Origin: Ascarosepion bandense
Taxonomy: Eukaryota; Mollusca; Cephalopoda; Sepiida; Sepiidae
DNA: 64,000 nucleotides
Direction of reading: 5' to 3'
NCBI GenBank assembly: GCA_037127315.1
Contig: JBBBDQ010000229.1
Location: 292,501-356,500 of the forward strand
Shown: piece after piece, positions 9,891-21,351 of the stretch
Layout of the letters: each line of letters starts with the position of its first letter
Numbering within the stretch: the first letter of the stretch is position 1
The notes under the pieces: model-generated
The model's database searches: none
Seen by the model: the letters and a program-made list of their open reading frames with translations, nothing else
What the model was told of the DNA's origin: nothing
Program-made: the position numbers and the translations under genes

Positions 9891-10630
9891 GTATTTTATT
9901 ATAATAGATTAAAATAGAAAATAGATTAGAATAGAAAATAGTTTAAAAACATCTAACAAAAGTGAAAAAGAAGAGGAAAAAAATAAATAAATAAATAAAT
10001 AAACGCTTTTTCTTTTATGAGGAAAATTGTCCTCCGGTAAATGTTTGACTCAGTGATTTAATGAGATAATTTCAGCAGGTAGGTTTTCGATGACCCGGTC
10101 AAAGGCTGTCCTTTACTGTATCTTGACCACACATTAAGCCTTTTCCGGCGGAAGCCTTATTAAGATAAAAAAAAAAAAGATAACTGAAATTTCAGACTTA
10201 CAGTCGCCGGTGTTTGTCACCGGTGGTCTAGAGCATTTCCGGATTTCCGGGTTTCCGGTCAATTTTAGATAAATTCAGGTGTTTTTTCCGAGTCAGTTAA
10301 GTTAAGAAGAAGTTAAGGAGAAGGGAGTCAGCCGGGTGCGAGCTTGAAGTAAGAATCTCCGTTCGTCTTGTTTTCGTTCAGTTCGGATTTGTTGATCTCC
10401 ATTAATTAGAGTTAGAGCTGTGTGTCACATTCGCCTGCCCCAACCGACAAGGCTAACTCTAAACGAATAAAGCATCCTTTTCAACTCATCCTTGTTGTGG
10501 AAATTCGTTCCTTATAGTTCAATCTTGTACCCCCAGCTGTCCGGCCGACATTTTCAACAAACTCCCGGCAACATCACAGCGTGGAGAACTGCCGCCGGAG
10601 AAAATTGTTAGGTCGGACCGTTGGGGTGGT
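9891..10630. mobile_element. Unidentified 740-bp insertion in Gypsy pol
   Basis: Breaks pol between G-I-G-A-V-I and K-P-L-V-N-Y. It is flanked by direct repeats ACATATAT (9883-9890, 10631-10638). Its GC content is higher than its surroundings. On the plus strand an AATAAA lies at about 10465, followed by sequence like a poly-A site, which resembles the R/U5 part of an LTR. No terminal inverted repeats match, so a hAT element is not supported despite the 8-bp duplication. It could be a solo or truncated LTR of another family. Confidence 0.5.
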
Positions 10631-10634
10631 ACAT

Positions 10635-11480
10635 ATATTACTGCTCCAATTCCCAAATCACTTGCATCTGGTGCAATGACAACGTTTAATTTGAGATAAA
10701 AATGCATTTGGGATGAGTTAGATGTTAGAACATTTCTGATCTTTTCAAACGCACTCTGGCATTTTGTTTTTTTTATCAAAATCCATTTAGCGTCTTTCTT
10801 TAACAAGGAATTTGGTGGATCGAGCCGGATTTGTTCATCGTCTCTTTTCGTCAATAATTTGTCAAATATTTTGTTCTGGACATAAATATCTCACTTGTTC
10901 TTTCACTAATTTTGAATGCGTATTATTTGATCCTTTCGAATATTGTTTTTACGTCTTCTGCATGTTGGGACTTCGTTGCACTTTTAATCCGTATGTCATT
11001 CAGTTATTCTTGCGTGCATCCAACCCAGCGTGCACTGTATCTATAATTTGTTGGAAAAATGCTCTTAGCTAGCTTTACTCAAAAGAAAATTGTTAAAATT
11101 TATATAAACCATTATGAGTGTTGATAGTAATTTCGAATATTTTTTCTTTTTCCAGTATTTGTAGTTAGGCGCCCGACAAAAAAAAATTAGTTTGGTGAAA
11201 ATATCTTTCGGACTTGGTAATGGTTAATTATAATTTTGTAAGCTTTCATTAAGCCCCATTGGGAAATATGCACATACGCGGATGTACCATGCCTTTTCTT
11301 AACGTAAACAATCAGCGATGTTTATTCAGAGTAGTCTACTTTGGAAATGAGCCCCAAATCTTTTCTATTTCCTTATTGACTGCAAAAGATATTTTCGGTC
11401 TGAATATTGGTATTGATTTTTTTTTAATTTATTTTTTTTCAAAACTAGCGTTTCTTTTGTACACGTACCTATAACTTTCC
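10635..11480 (-). pseudogene. Ty3/Gypsy reverse transcriptase, decayed
   Basis: The minus strand reads F-Q-Q-I-I-D-T, A-G-L-D, then a disrupted catalytic region. It continues Y-L-C-P-E-Q-N-I and Q-I-I-D-E-K (thumb and connection) and A-F-E-K-I-R-x-V-L-T and A-P-D-A-S-D-L-G-I-G-A-V-I, the start of RNase H. Several frame changes are needed and the catalytic YLDD box is not intact. It lies between protease and RNase H, as in Ty3/Gypsy pol. Confidence 0.8.
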
Positions 11481-11599
11481 GAAAAAAAAACTTCTGCTAA
11501 CTTTTCTTAATTCAGTTTTGAATTTTTCTGTTGTCGTACTAGTACAATTTTTCCTTGGTTGCAGGACTAATTGCAGGCCTCCCAAAATTTAAATAAGAG

Positions 11600-11833
11600 A
11601 ATTCCAGTAATTCCCAATAAATTTGTGGCAATTTTTCAATGACGAATACCCCGGTTTTTTATTTTTCTAGCGTAAGATACATTAAAGTTAAACTCAACTA
11701 AAAAGTTTATCTTCTTCCCTGAAACACCAAGAGCAATTCTTCTCGAACTCAATGAAATTGGCTTATTCAGTTTTCTCCAAACCTTTTTATTAATTATAGT
11801 AATATCGGACCCTGTATCCAATTGTAAGTTCAT
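11600..11833 (-). pseudogene. Ty3/Gypsy aspartic protease
   Basis: The minus strand carries L-Q-L-D-T-G-S-D-I-T-I-I, the active-site D-T-G-S of retroviral-type aspartic proteases, followed by a typical K-V-W-R-K-L region. The usual downstream hydrophobic-G-R/D block is not clear. It is immediately downstream of the gag zinc knuckles. Confidence 0.85.
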
Positions 11834-11969
11834 TTTTATATTGTTAATCGGGACAAAAAGAAAATTCTTATTGGAGATGTTTTGTTTGGCGTCTTACTAA
11901 TTCTTCCTTTCCGCTTCTCAACCATACCCAATGTGTTTACTTTGTTGACATACAATTTGTTTTTTTCTA

Positions 11970-12767
11970 TTGTTTGGGCTTATAATAAGTACTATCATGT
12001 CTTAATTTTCCGCATTGGTTGCATTTTCTGTTTCTAAAAAAACAATCACTTATAAAATTCTTACCACCACAACCGTGGCAAGTATTAGGTATTGTATCAT
12101 ATGTTTTTGAATTTTTACTAAGTGTTGAAAAATATCTATTAATGTTCTTAGACAGTTAGACACTATGTATTTGTGAAATATCTCTCTCCTCAATCGTTGC
12201 AGTCTGAAGTTTGTCACCATTTGCTGACACTCCTCAGCTATTTCGAGAGTTTTAATTTTGAATCCATTTCTATTTTAATCAAAATCATGTATCTTATTTC
12301 TCTGTCCTTATTTGAAATTAAGCCCTGAACAAATATCAGGCATTGAAATGAGTTGGAAGTTAATTCATTTAAGTTAACCTCCACCCCACATTTCGATTGA
12401 CAACATCTGCGTAGTTGACAAAATCACAATCATCACCTTTCACTAGGTTTAGAAAAATCCACCGTACATTGAATAATGCTGTTTTATCACTGGAAACATT
12501 TGATAATATTCCTACAGTTTCCTAAAAGATTATTTTGACTGGCTGTTTCACGAGGCTAGAGTGAGTTTTTCTTCCACTGTTTGATTAAAAAAAAAAACAG
12601 TTCGAAAAATATTCGTTGTTGTAGTAACTGAAATTACCAGTCATGTTGGTCTTCTTTTTTTTTTTTTTGTAACTGTAGTTCTTGCTTTGCTTTTTCAGGG
12701 CCAACATTTGGAGCATAATTGTTTTTATTTCGTCTATTATAAACTTATATTTCTCTGAATATTTCAA
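11970..12767 (-). pseudogene. Ty3/Gypsy gag with zinc knuckles
   Basis: Minus strand. Near 12085-11975 are C-H-G-C-G-G and, after a gap, C-N-Q-C-G-K-L-R-H. These are two CCHC-type knuckles, the second with R in place of the usual G before H. Upstream sequence to 12767 is a plausible but unverified gag N-terminus, interrupted by poly-A runs. The gag order and second copy at 61520-62260 support the call. Confidence 0.7.
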
Positions 12768-12838
12768 TTACTACGTGTAGGATACGTATTTTTTCTGTAG
12801 TCTCCGTGCAAGTTCAGAACGAGATTTTTGTCATCACT

Positions 12839-13155
12839 TTTATAACGTTAGTTTTCGTAACGTCATTCTGAAGGGAACGTTTATGAATATTTCGTTATCT
12901 TCACTCAAAATCAACGTACTAAATGAATACTTCAAATAACACACGATAATACTATCGGAAATAATTTGTTTGAGTAATTTACTCAAAAACAATCTCTACA
13001 ATGACACACAATACCGGAATGATGCATAACACAGAACAAACTCAAACTTCTCTCTGAGTGCTTTATAGACTAAATATTTATGGTCATGTCATCCAAGTAG
13101 CACAGTTTATTTATCGGTTACGGTTTGTTGTCTGGACGTCCGTGTTCGACCTTCC
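12839..13155 (-). repeat. Ty3/Gypsy 5' LTR
   Basis: Matches 7311-7880 minus the S4 insertion. The internal gag side starts immediately below 12839. On the minus strand an ATAAATATTTAG stretch (reverse of about 13072-13083) could be its TATA region. Diverged from its partner, so the insertion is old. Confidence 0.75.
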
Positions 13156-14127
13156 TTCATAACTCTTAATTATATTTTTACTCCTTTAGAATTTTTCTTT
13201 TTTTCTCTTTTGGGTAACCATAAATAATAATTAAAATTTTTGACTCTTGTGGTGAAAAACACGCTGATTTGAAAATGCTTGCAAAAATCAATTTAGGATT
13301 TATTCATATATGAATGAAGTTATTTTAGAAAACTTTATTTTTTATGGAATCTTATAAAGGTATTTTTTGCATTTGTTATATCCCAGTTATTCAATTATAT
13401 GAAATTTTGAGAAATTCATTTTTGTACGGCTAATGTCATTTTAGTTACAAGCATAATGGTTTGGAGAATTTAAATAATCATTTCAATTAAAACAGCACCC
13501 CATTTACAGAAAAGATATATAATGGATGATATTGTTTTACGAAAAGATCTATGATTGTTGAGTCTTTACAAAAAAATCTTCACATTGAAGAGATAATGCA
13601 TCCACTTCTTCATAGTCATCGCCTCACATTACAGGCTCCAGTAACACCCGTCTCCGTTCTTCCATTTCTACCTACATCGTTCCCGTTTATTGGAAAAATT
13701 AACTAAGCATAAATCTCATTTTACAAATACAGCAAGAACCAATAATTACTTAGCATTTTTTAACTTACGGTCACGGCAATCTGATATTGGAGCTTTTTGA
13801 ATAAGCACTTGACCTTACCATTTCAATATAACCACTAAAAAATCCCCGAGCCACGGCAGGCTATAGAGCTAGTTTTGAAATAAATAAACAAGCAAACAAA
13901 ACAAAACAAAACGAAGCAACATATCACCATCCTTCCAAGAGTTAAATTTTAATTACCTTCTTTTTCTGTCAAATGTTTGTTTTCTTCCCGCATCAAATCC
14001 CGCTAATATTCCGCTTGGAAACGACCAAGACAATCACTTACGACCACAAATTTCGACTAATTCAAACGATTCAATATGACTAAATCTTTCTTTAAAAAAA
14101 ACATTTATGTGAGCCTTTTTCCTGCAG
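13156..14127. other. Unique-looking sequence, no gene seen
   Basis: No shared repeat. Short AAACA repeats at about 13885-13910. A pyrimidine tract at about 14112-14125 ends in CAG and may be a splice acceptor for the next entry. Confidence 0.4.
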
Positions 14128-14358
14128 CCATCGGAGATTTTGCCATTTGTAGCTGGATTAATAATTACAGATTGCATTCAACAAAGTGACGAAAACAATG
14201 ACGTACTTTCCAGAAAGGCACGAAAATCTCATTTGTCTGGTGGATCATTAAATTTTAAAACGTCTTTTAATGACTCTCTTGACTATGCTAAAAGCCTTTA
14301 TTCGAATTCTGTCAATCACACGAAAAATAACAGGAAACAGGGAAAGTGTTTCATTTAG
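14128..14358 (+). CDS. Candidate terminal exon (hypothetical)
   Basis: An open frame starts directly after an acceptor-like tract, TTTTTCCTGCAG (to 14127), and runs 76 codons to TAG. The peptide is hydrophilic and Ser/Asn/Lys-rich after a short hydrophobic start (L-P-F-V-A-G-L-I-I). No ATG is needed if it is an internal or terminal exon; none begins it. It is not part of any repeat in the window. I recognise no domain. It may be chance. Confidence 0.25.
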   Translation, partial: PSEILPFVAGLIITDCIQQSDENNDVLSRKARKSHLSGGSLNFKTSFNDSLDYAKSLYSNSVNHTKNNRKQGKCFI

Positions 14359-14834
14359 CGAGATTGAACAAGAAAGGTCTCGACAAAAGGAATGGCCAGA
14401 GACTACTAAAATGGACATGATCTAATTTTCACACTAAGTTGATGGCGTTGATGACTGCGTGGTCCTCTTTTCCACCTCAATCTTCGATTTCTAAAGAAAA
14501 AGCTAATGGATGTTCGAAATCGCTAATAATCGATAAGAATGGATTTGGATTTTGAATTTCTATAGATTATAATTTTTTTGTTCATAGTTAACATTGGTTA
14601 TTAAAACGACAAAATAGAAAATACCAAAGTAAAGCGTTTTTGATGTCATCAGTTTTCTATCTACGCCGATGAGAAAACTATTTACTACTGTTTTAATTGG
14701 TAAGTATGATCGGTTCAATAAGGTTACGTTAGCAGCTGATATGATTAAAAAAATAACTTTCTCCATTCTACTGTAACAGACGTTAAGCACTTCATCTTCT
14801 CTTTTTCCGTTATTTCTTTCTTTTATTTTTCAAT
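14359..14834. other. No recognisable feature
   Basis: AT-rich sequence between the candidate exon and a LINE A fragment. Confidence 0.4.
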
Positions 14835-15325
14835 TAAAAGTATTAAGAAACAGAACAATTTCGCTAGAAACTAGGAACCGAGTACTGTATTGCTGTCCGT
14901 CCTTCAATACGGCAGTGAATGCTCGACAATACCATCAAAGATGAAGGAAAAACTTGAAGCAACTAAAATGTGGATCTACAGAAGGATGCTGCGAATATCA
15001 TGTATTGAGCATGTGAGCAATGATGAGGTCTTGCAAATGATGGAAACAAAAAGGAAATTAATAGTGAGCATCAAGAAGAGACAGCTGAAGTTCCTTGGGA
15101 ACACGCAATGAGGAAGGAGGGCTTGAAGAATCTGATACTAACATGGAGGGACAAGGAGACAGGTGAAAGCAACGGATAACATATTTAAAGGACCTAATCA
15201 GGTGGATGACGAACGATGGTTGCATGGTGTAACAGGAGAAGGCGTGTTCAGAGCCACCAGGCATAGGGAAAAGTGGAAGGCCATGATCGCCTACGTCCTG
15301 AAGGAACAAGGCACATAGAAGAAAA
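14835..15325 (+). pseudogene. LINE A C-terminal fragment
   Basis: Starts at the block L-R-N-R-x-I-S-L-E-T. It continues through L-Q-Y-G-S-E-C, E-A-T-K-M-W-I-Y-R-R-M-L-R, V-S-N-D-E-V-L and R-Q-L-K-F-L-G to the A-Y-V-L-K end, then an AGAAG-type tail. The frame is broken after about 15110. It is 5'-truncated and closest to the copies at 52450 and 53549, which share the same internal deletion pattern near the end. Confidence 0.9.
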
Positions 15326-15623
15326 TAGAACGTCTCTGATATGTCAAACCTTTGTTTTTACGCGGCCCAAACGGAATAGTCCATAATTTATGAATTATTG
15401 GCATGACGTAATGGTTGTGCGAACTAAGTAACTAATAAACTAGCAAAGAGAAGGAGGGAAGGATAAGCAGAATTTCAATAGATATGCAGTGTAAATACAG
15501 AAACATAGAGCATCCATTGTAATTAAGAACTGAAGAGGAAAACGCTAAATGATTTATGTTTATTTTCCGCTCTACTTCACTGAAACTTGCTTTTAAAAGT
15601 TATAGTTTGTAATTATAGCTTAT

Positions 15624-15628
<5 letters not shown>

Positions 15629-15675
<47 letters not shown>
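15629..15675. repeat. (TA)n microsatellite
   Basis: Occupies the eroded 5' end of Helitron copy 2. Confidence 0.9.
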
Positions 15676-15678
<3 letters not shown>

Positions 15679-15994
15679 GGAACATTGCCTGTGTGTGTGC
15701 GTGTCTGTGTGTGTGCGTGTCTGTGTGTGTGTCCGTTACATATAGACTCCGAAACGGCTGAACCCGATTTTCTTGAAAATTTACACAGTTGTACTATAAG
15801 AGTTTGTGAGTGTTCTTAGCAAGGATTTGTGTCGAGGTACCCCCGATAAATATCGAAAATCGATAATCGAAAAAATCGGGTTATAGAAGGAGTGGTCCGA
15901 TTTTAATCAAATTTGATACACTCTTAGACAAAGACATAAGAAACGATATTCAGAAGTTTCAAGGTTGCAGTTCTTACAATAGTGCAGAAAATTC

Positions 15995-15999
<5 letters not shown>

Positions 16000-16048
<49 letters not shown>
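16000..16048. repeat. (TA)n microsatellite
   Basis: Internal array of Helitron copy 2, equivalent to 6618-6662. Confidence 0.9.
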
Positions 16049-16052
<4 letters not shown>

Positions 16053-16939
16053 GCAAGATGTTTGCGTGTGTGTCCGTTTATTGGCCTATATGTCTGTATT
16101 TTTTCAGCCCTTTTATTTTAGTTTTTGCTTCAGGTTTGGATCTAAGTAGGTATAATTGTTGTTCTTAGTCTCAGCCCTGATACCATTTACTCAGAGGACT
16201 TATTTAGCCTTCAAAATTAAGTTTACGACGAAAAATACTTATCTGATATCGATACCAGGAAATCAAAATTTTACTTACATCCATTCATTTTTCTTTCAGC
16301 CTACGGTTTCGTTTTAACTGGAAACAACTTTTGCTTTTTTTTAAACTTTCGTGCCAATGTCCAAAGAGTCTGAGCTTCAGGACCATGGATTAGTTTTAAA
16401 GCTTTCATTATAACCGAGCAACGCCGGGCTATACTGCTAGTATCATATAGATATATAAAAATAGGATAAGGCTTTAGTTTCAATTATACCCAGGGAGACT
16501 TTAGTAAATGCGTTTGTAAATACTCAATGAAGATTTATACCGTCTTCATTTGTAAATGTTTTTGTCGTATATTCTGCGATGAGATTTTAATATTGCTTTA
16601 ATGTTTTCTATTCAGCTTTGGTTTGTTTTTCTTTGCTAGAATTCGCCTAATACAAAACTGGAAATACGTTCAAAGAATTTAAATTTTTTAAAGATGAATG
16701 AAGTGTGCGGGATGAATGAAAAAAGAGATGATAGTGATTGATGACTCTAGAGTAAACGCTTTAATTTTGAAGAGGTCAAGATAAAAGTGGCCGGAGAAGT
16801 ATCCACGCAGGAGTCTACGGCTAGGAGTCTAGTTGTTAGGGAAAATATCTCAGAGTTGAAATTATATTTGGAAGGCGTGGGAAACGAGTTTGGAGAATGA
16901 ATGCGTTAGAGATGAAGGTTGCTGGTCTTCGTTTGGTAA

Positions 16940-17835
16940 TAACTCAATCTGTGGTTCATGTCCCATTGACGTGCTACTATCTTTAAGGACTTATGTTGAT
17001 GTTTATACATCAATCCGCGGGATATATTCCATTGATCTCACAATATCTTTAGAGTATTTTTGTCTATAAATCAATCCGTCGGCTATGTCCCATTGACCTG
17101 ACTCTATACTTAAAATCCTATGTTTTTGTTTATATATCAATGCGTGGGCTATGTCCCATTGATCTGATTCTATCTTTGGATCTTATGTTTTTGTTTATAA
17201 ATAAATACGTTAGTTACGTCCCATTGACCTGACCCTATTCCAGAGTCATATGATTTTGTTCATAACTCAATCCGTGGGCTATGTTCCATTGACCTGACAA
17301 TATCTTTAGAGTCATATGTGTGCGTTTATAAATCAATTCGTCGGTTATTTTCCATTGATCTGAAACGAAACTAACTGTAGAGTCATCTGCTTTTCTTTGT
17401 AAATAAATCCGTGGTCCATGTTCCAAGTTTAGAATCGTATGCTTTTGTTTATAAATCTATCCGTGGGCTATATACCATTGATCTAAAAATATCCTAAAAG
17501 TCATATAATGTTTATAAATAAATCAATCCAGAGGTATGTCTCATTTTCATGGCACTATTTTTAGAGTCATATATTTTTGCTTCTAAATTAACCCGTGAGC
17601 TATGTCCCATTCTCATGGCACTATTTTTAGAGTCATATATATTTGCTTATGAATCAATCCGTGGGCTATGTCTTATTGTCATGGCACTATTTTTAGAGTC
17701 ATATATTTTTGCTTATAAATCAGTCCGTTGGCTCTGTTCCAAAGACCTGACACGATTTTTAGAGTCATTTAATTTTGTTTATAATTCAGTCTGTTGGGTA
17801 TGTCCAATTGTCCTGACATTATTTATGGACTGACT
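16940..17835. repeat. 64-66-bp minisatellite, about 14 units
   Basis: Units recur at about 16953, 17017, 17083, 17146, 17211, 17276, 17342, 17410, 17468, 17535, 17600, 17664, 17728 and 17795. Each contains a CTATGTCCCATTGA-like core and a TTTAGAGTCATAT-like core. The last four are near 66 bp and remain in frame on the plus strand (17549-17833), giving a 22-residue repeat beginning A-L-F-L-E-S-Y-I-F. Confidence 0.9.
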
Positions 17836-18603
17836 CTGTTCTAAATTCGGTTATAAGCACGAAAAGCCATTAATAATATTTTCAGATGCAAACGTTCTTC
17901 TGTAGAAGGCTGAAGAAACTCAACGTCAAATGATAATATCCAAATATCTACTGGAACTTTTGCAGATGTTCACGAAACTGGAAATCTGTATAAAATTAGT
18001 AAGAAAAATATATTCTTAAAAAAAGCTTGTGAATATACTAAATTATTTTGTAAGATTGACATTTTCGAGTGGCAAAATTCGTTGAGAATTTTTTTTTCTT
18101 AAGGCACCAGTTTGGTGACAAGAGTTAAGCAAATTTTTTGCTATTTCTGAATGTGTTGAAATTTCAACACGTTCACTATAAAAAATACGCCCATATCTGA
18201 TTCATAACCATTAAATCTTATTACCATAGAGCGTGTAAAAAAAAGATGTAGAGATGCAAAAGCTCCAACGACGTTAACCCAGAAATCAAGGGACATATTC
18301 ACTCCGATCAGTATCATCAAAAGCAGATATCAAAGGATTTCTTTTCACAGAGTAATTTGCTCAAGGTTAGAAAAGATTTAGAGCGCTCTAAACAGTTGGG
18401 ATTTTGTGCTGAATGCATATTACATAGATTAAAACAGCTCTGACATTGATAAAGATATTTTAACATCTATCAGGAGCTTCGATTTTCAGAGTGACTGCGT
18501 AATGTGAAACTACAGAAAGCATTTTTTAACTTCATAAAATATCACACAACAGGCGCACGCACACACACACGCTCGCACTATCTGGCCATTAATGTTAAAT
18601 ATA
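17836..18603. other. No recognisable feature
   Basis: AT-rich; a short (AC)n patch near 18550-18580. Confidence 0.5.
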
Positions 18604-18870
18604 GCAAATTATGAATGTCTATTATATTTGATCATGAGCCCTTCTAAACATCTTATTTTGGCTTTAATTTCAGATGAAAATAAAAGACAAAAATTGTCCA
18701 ACATTTAGACATTTTTATTATGCTGGTTCTAAGCTTTCGGCTCACATGAGCCATCTTCAGAGAGGGTAAAGCGTTAACATAATGACATCCAGCATCAAAG
18801 TTGATATTATCTAGTGTTGACATAAAACATTGCCATGTTTAGAAAATTATCTGCTGTCTCGATACCCCCT
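18604..18870. mobile_element. Family D repeat, right end preserved
   Basis: Colinear with 35982-36262. A near-palindrome GGCTCACATGAGCC is at about 18739-18752. Its right end (about 18815-18868) is the inverted counterpart of the left end of the other copy, so the intact family had terminal inverted repeats of roughly 45 bp. No coding capacity. Confidence 0.6.
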
Positions 18871-18915
18871 CTCTCTCTGTCTCTCTCTCTCTCTATATAT
18901 ATATATATAGAGAGA
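18871..18915. repeat. Compound (TC)n-(TA)n microsatellite
   Basis: Separates the family D and S2 copies. Confidence 0.9.
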
Positions 18916-18975
18916 GTCATTCGCAGACAGATCTGCTTCGCTTTACCACAGCTCATCAGTACTTTTAAACTCCGA
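18914..18975 (-). ncRNA. Hammerhead ribozyme motif (S2 copy a), one core change
   Basis: On the minus strand: CTGATGA (18953-18959), a weak stem II, GAAG in place of GAAA, the palindrome-like CAGATCTG, then cleavage triplet GTC (18926-18928). A15.1 is replaced by G, so cleavage is probably impaired. Confidence 0.6.
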
Positions 18976-19214
18976 TTGCTTTTAACCCAGAATTGAAACC
19001 CTACCGAATTAACGTCAGTCGACGATTCTACCTCTGAGCTATGGGCGCTCGGTAGAAGAAAGCAGACTTTTAGCGTGTATATTATCATTCTACACACCCA
19101 ATAATTGAGAGTGTTCTAATTCATTTCTGAATGAACGATGCGTAGATGCTAGAGTAGTTACTGTTTTTCAAAGTCTACCATTCTTCCAGAGTGCTCAATC
19201 TGGGTGTGAGAGCG
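18916..19214 (-). mobile_element. S2 tRNA-hammerhead repeat, copy a
   Basis: Minus-strand unit of about 300 bp. The tRNA-like promoter has an A box TAGCTCAGAGG at 19031-19041, an exact fit to TRGYNNARNGG, and a B box GGTTTCAATTC at 18990-19000. The 3' end of the unit is a hammerhead motif (18914-18975). No open frame. Related copies are at 37007, 38941, 45118 and 45331. Confidence 0.8.
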
Positions 19215-19339
19215 TATATATATATATGGTCTAATTGATACATTGCCGTCTAAAATACGCAAAAAATAAAATAATCTTGATGACTTATATCAACAGATAT
19301 ATTTACCAAAATTACACAAAAATATTTTGGAATTCTAAA

Positions 19340-19910
19340 GAGTAAATTTATTCAATAGAATTACCATTGGCTTCAATCACAGCTTTCCAGACGACTTCGG
19401 AATCTCTTGCATTTCTTCTGGATGGTTTCCTTGGTAAAGTTGGTGAATCCTGTTGTAATCTTTGGCTTCAGTTTATACTTGATATAAAAAAAAAAAAGTT
19501 TTGCTGGATTCTGGCTCAACTGGACCGCATACATAATAATCAGGGTTTTGCACTCTAATGAGTTTGGTGGCCAGGTTTAAGGGCTGATGTTGTTGCAGAA
19601 ATGGTCTGACTGTCAATACTGGGTTCTCATACTTGTGTGATAGGGTGCAGAGTTCACTTGCAAGACAGCCGTCCCTTGACACAGGCCAGCACTACCTCGT
19701 AAAGGTACTTGATGAATGTCTCCCTGTTGAGTCTGAGGCCTTGTAAGAAAATGAATGAAGGCAGAACGTCACCTTCATTAGTGATAACTATAAACACCTT
19801 CGTAATTACCATTAGACTCATTCAACTCTTTTTGAATGCTCTGCATTATCCAGAGATTGATACCAAAACACTGAATTGTTCATATTGGAGCTTTCAAGAA
19901 GAAAGCCCCT
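19340..19910 (-). pseudogene. Tc1/mariner-superfamily transposase, decayed
   Basis: The minus strand reads, in order, I-T-N-E-G-D-V-L-P, L-Q-G-L-R-L-N, Y-L-Y-E-V-V-L, a weak target region, N-P-D-Y-Y-V (from the N-P-x-D-Y-x-V block), and R-F-R-S-R-L-E-S. It ends V-I-E-A-N-G-N-S-I-E and TAA at 19348. Several frameshifts and an internal A-run (19487-19497) break it. Transposases of this superfamily cut and paste DNA using a DDE/D triad; the triad is not intact here. TIRs were not located. Confidence 0.75.
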
Positions 19911-20844
19911 AAACTACCACTAACAAATACCATAAAACAGAAAATATCCTAAAACACAAGACCTGAAATTAAATGTCGGATTAAATGGAACATGGAAAAA
20001 CAAAAAACTTAATACAATAGAACTGCATAGGCATAAAACCAAATTACGAGGAAATAAAATGCATAATGACAAACTATAATCCTGACATTATTTGAAAATA
20101 AAAAAAATGGTCCTGGGCATGACAGTAAACAGCATCTGGCAGCAAGGCCTCTGATTGGGAGGTTGTGAGGAGCATGGAACCGCCTCTTAATTGATGTTGT
20201 TCCCAGGTCCGTCTTGACCCGGAGTGGTAGCACCTGTTAGGGTCCCAGGTATGGGCAAACTGGGCTCAAAATATTATGAAAGTATAAAAATGCTTTTATA
20301 GAAATATTTATACATAAAAATACTTTTATAGACAAATATACATTTTTGAAGAAAAAATTATTACCACAAGACATTTTTTAAGGAAAAAATTCTCAGCAAA
20401 ACATTTTTGTATACAAAACTAGAATACATTTTCAGTTTTCTAAAATAAGCAACACAGTAAGCAGTTTCGAAAATTAAGAAGGTCTAAATAAGCGAAACGG
20501 TACTTTATTTCCACATAAGGTGCCAACTCATCCCACTATACTCTACAGTCGACAACATTCCTGTCTACATTCACAATATAAAAAACATAATGATCGATAA
20601 CACAACTACCCTACGCCAAGAAAACAACAAAAGAAAACTACAGATTCTCGAGGCAATATTCATAAAAACCTTAAGCCTGACGGCTTAATAGATTAATAAA
20701 ATTAATAGAATCAGCTATGAATACTGCAGTAATGTTCTAAAATGAAAAAAATAACAGTTTTTTTATGCTTTAACACGTGCATGACTATGACAAACAAAAT
20801 ATAAAAAAATCAATTTTGGATAATTTTCTCGTTCTAATGAACGC
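19911..20844. other. No recognised gene
   Basis: Mostly AT-rich. A GC-richer patch at about 20105-20265 does not match any family I know, and its minus-strand open frame of 74 codons is unremarkable. Confidence 0.4.
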
Positions 20845-21071
20845 TAACCAATTTGTCAACCAGGAGTTTAAATGTAAGGTCAATAGACACCTCCTAACAG
20901 ATTAACCTGCTCCCATTCTATCAAACACTCTTCCCATCTGCCCAACCCTCATCCTCGCTATCCTTACTCATCTGTCACCTTCCTCCTGACATTCCCTATG
21001 TCTAACCACTCCTTCTCTTTACCTTCCCCTATGTAGCCCCATGCTTGGGGTGAGATGATTAAAAAAAAAAT
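20845..21071 (+). mobile_element. LINE B 3' tail
   Basis: Plus-strand 3' UTR of LINE B ending GATTAAAA. The terminal hairpin has been deleted, so CCCC and GGGG now flank only six bases (ATGCTT). Confidence 0.85.
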
Positions 21072-21351
21072 TATATTTGAAGTAGAAAACAATTACAATA
21101 ATTTTTAGCAACACAGTTTTGCGGTTATTTCTTGTTACTATAGCTCACACGCCTTTATATCTGGCTTTCAGTGGCAAAACATTGAAACACTACTGTGTAG
21201 GAGTCGTACATACACCATTCTTTAAAATGTTATAACTTCCCACCCCACTTAATTAATTTCACTGGAGGACCTCTTTATTCTTATGTTTTTGTTATTTTTT
21301 TAAATTTATATTTTTAAATCGTCTTTATTTATATGTATTCTTCTTCTTCTT

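Larger units (their letters stand above)
15629..16440 (+). mobile_element. Helitron-like element, copy 2
   Basis: Colinear with copy 1, but its 5' end is replaced by a (TA)n array (15629-15675). The 3' end is the best preserved: a hairpin-like CCG...CGG (about 16414-16427) followed by CTAG (16437-16440) and T. A second TA array lies at 16000-16048. Confidence 0.7.

Noticed and set aside
9891..10630. hAT transposon, suggested by 8-bp flanking repeats
   Set aside because: The ends show no terminal inverted repeats and the flanking repeat is low-complexity.
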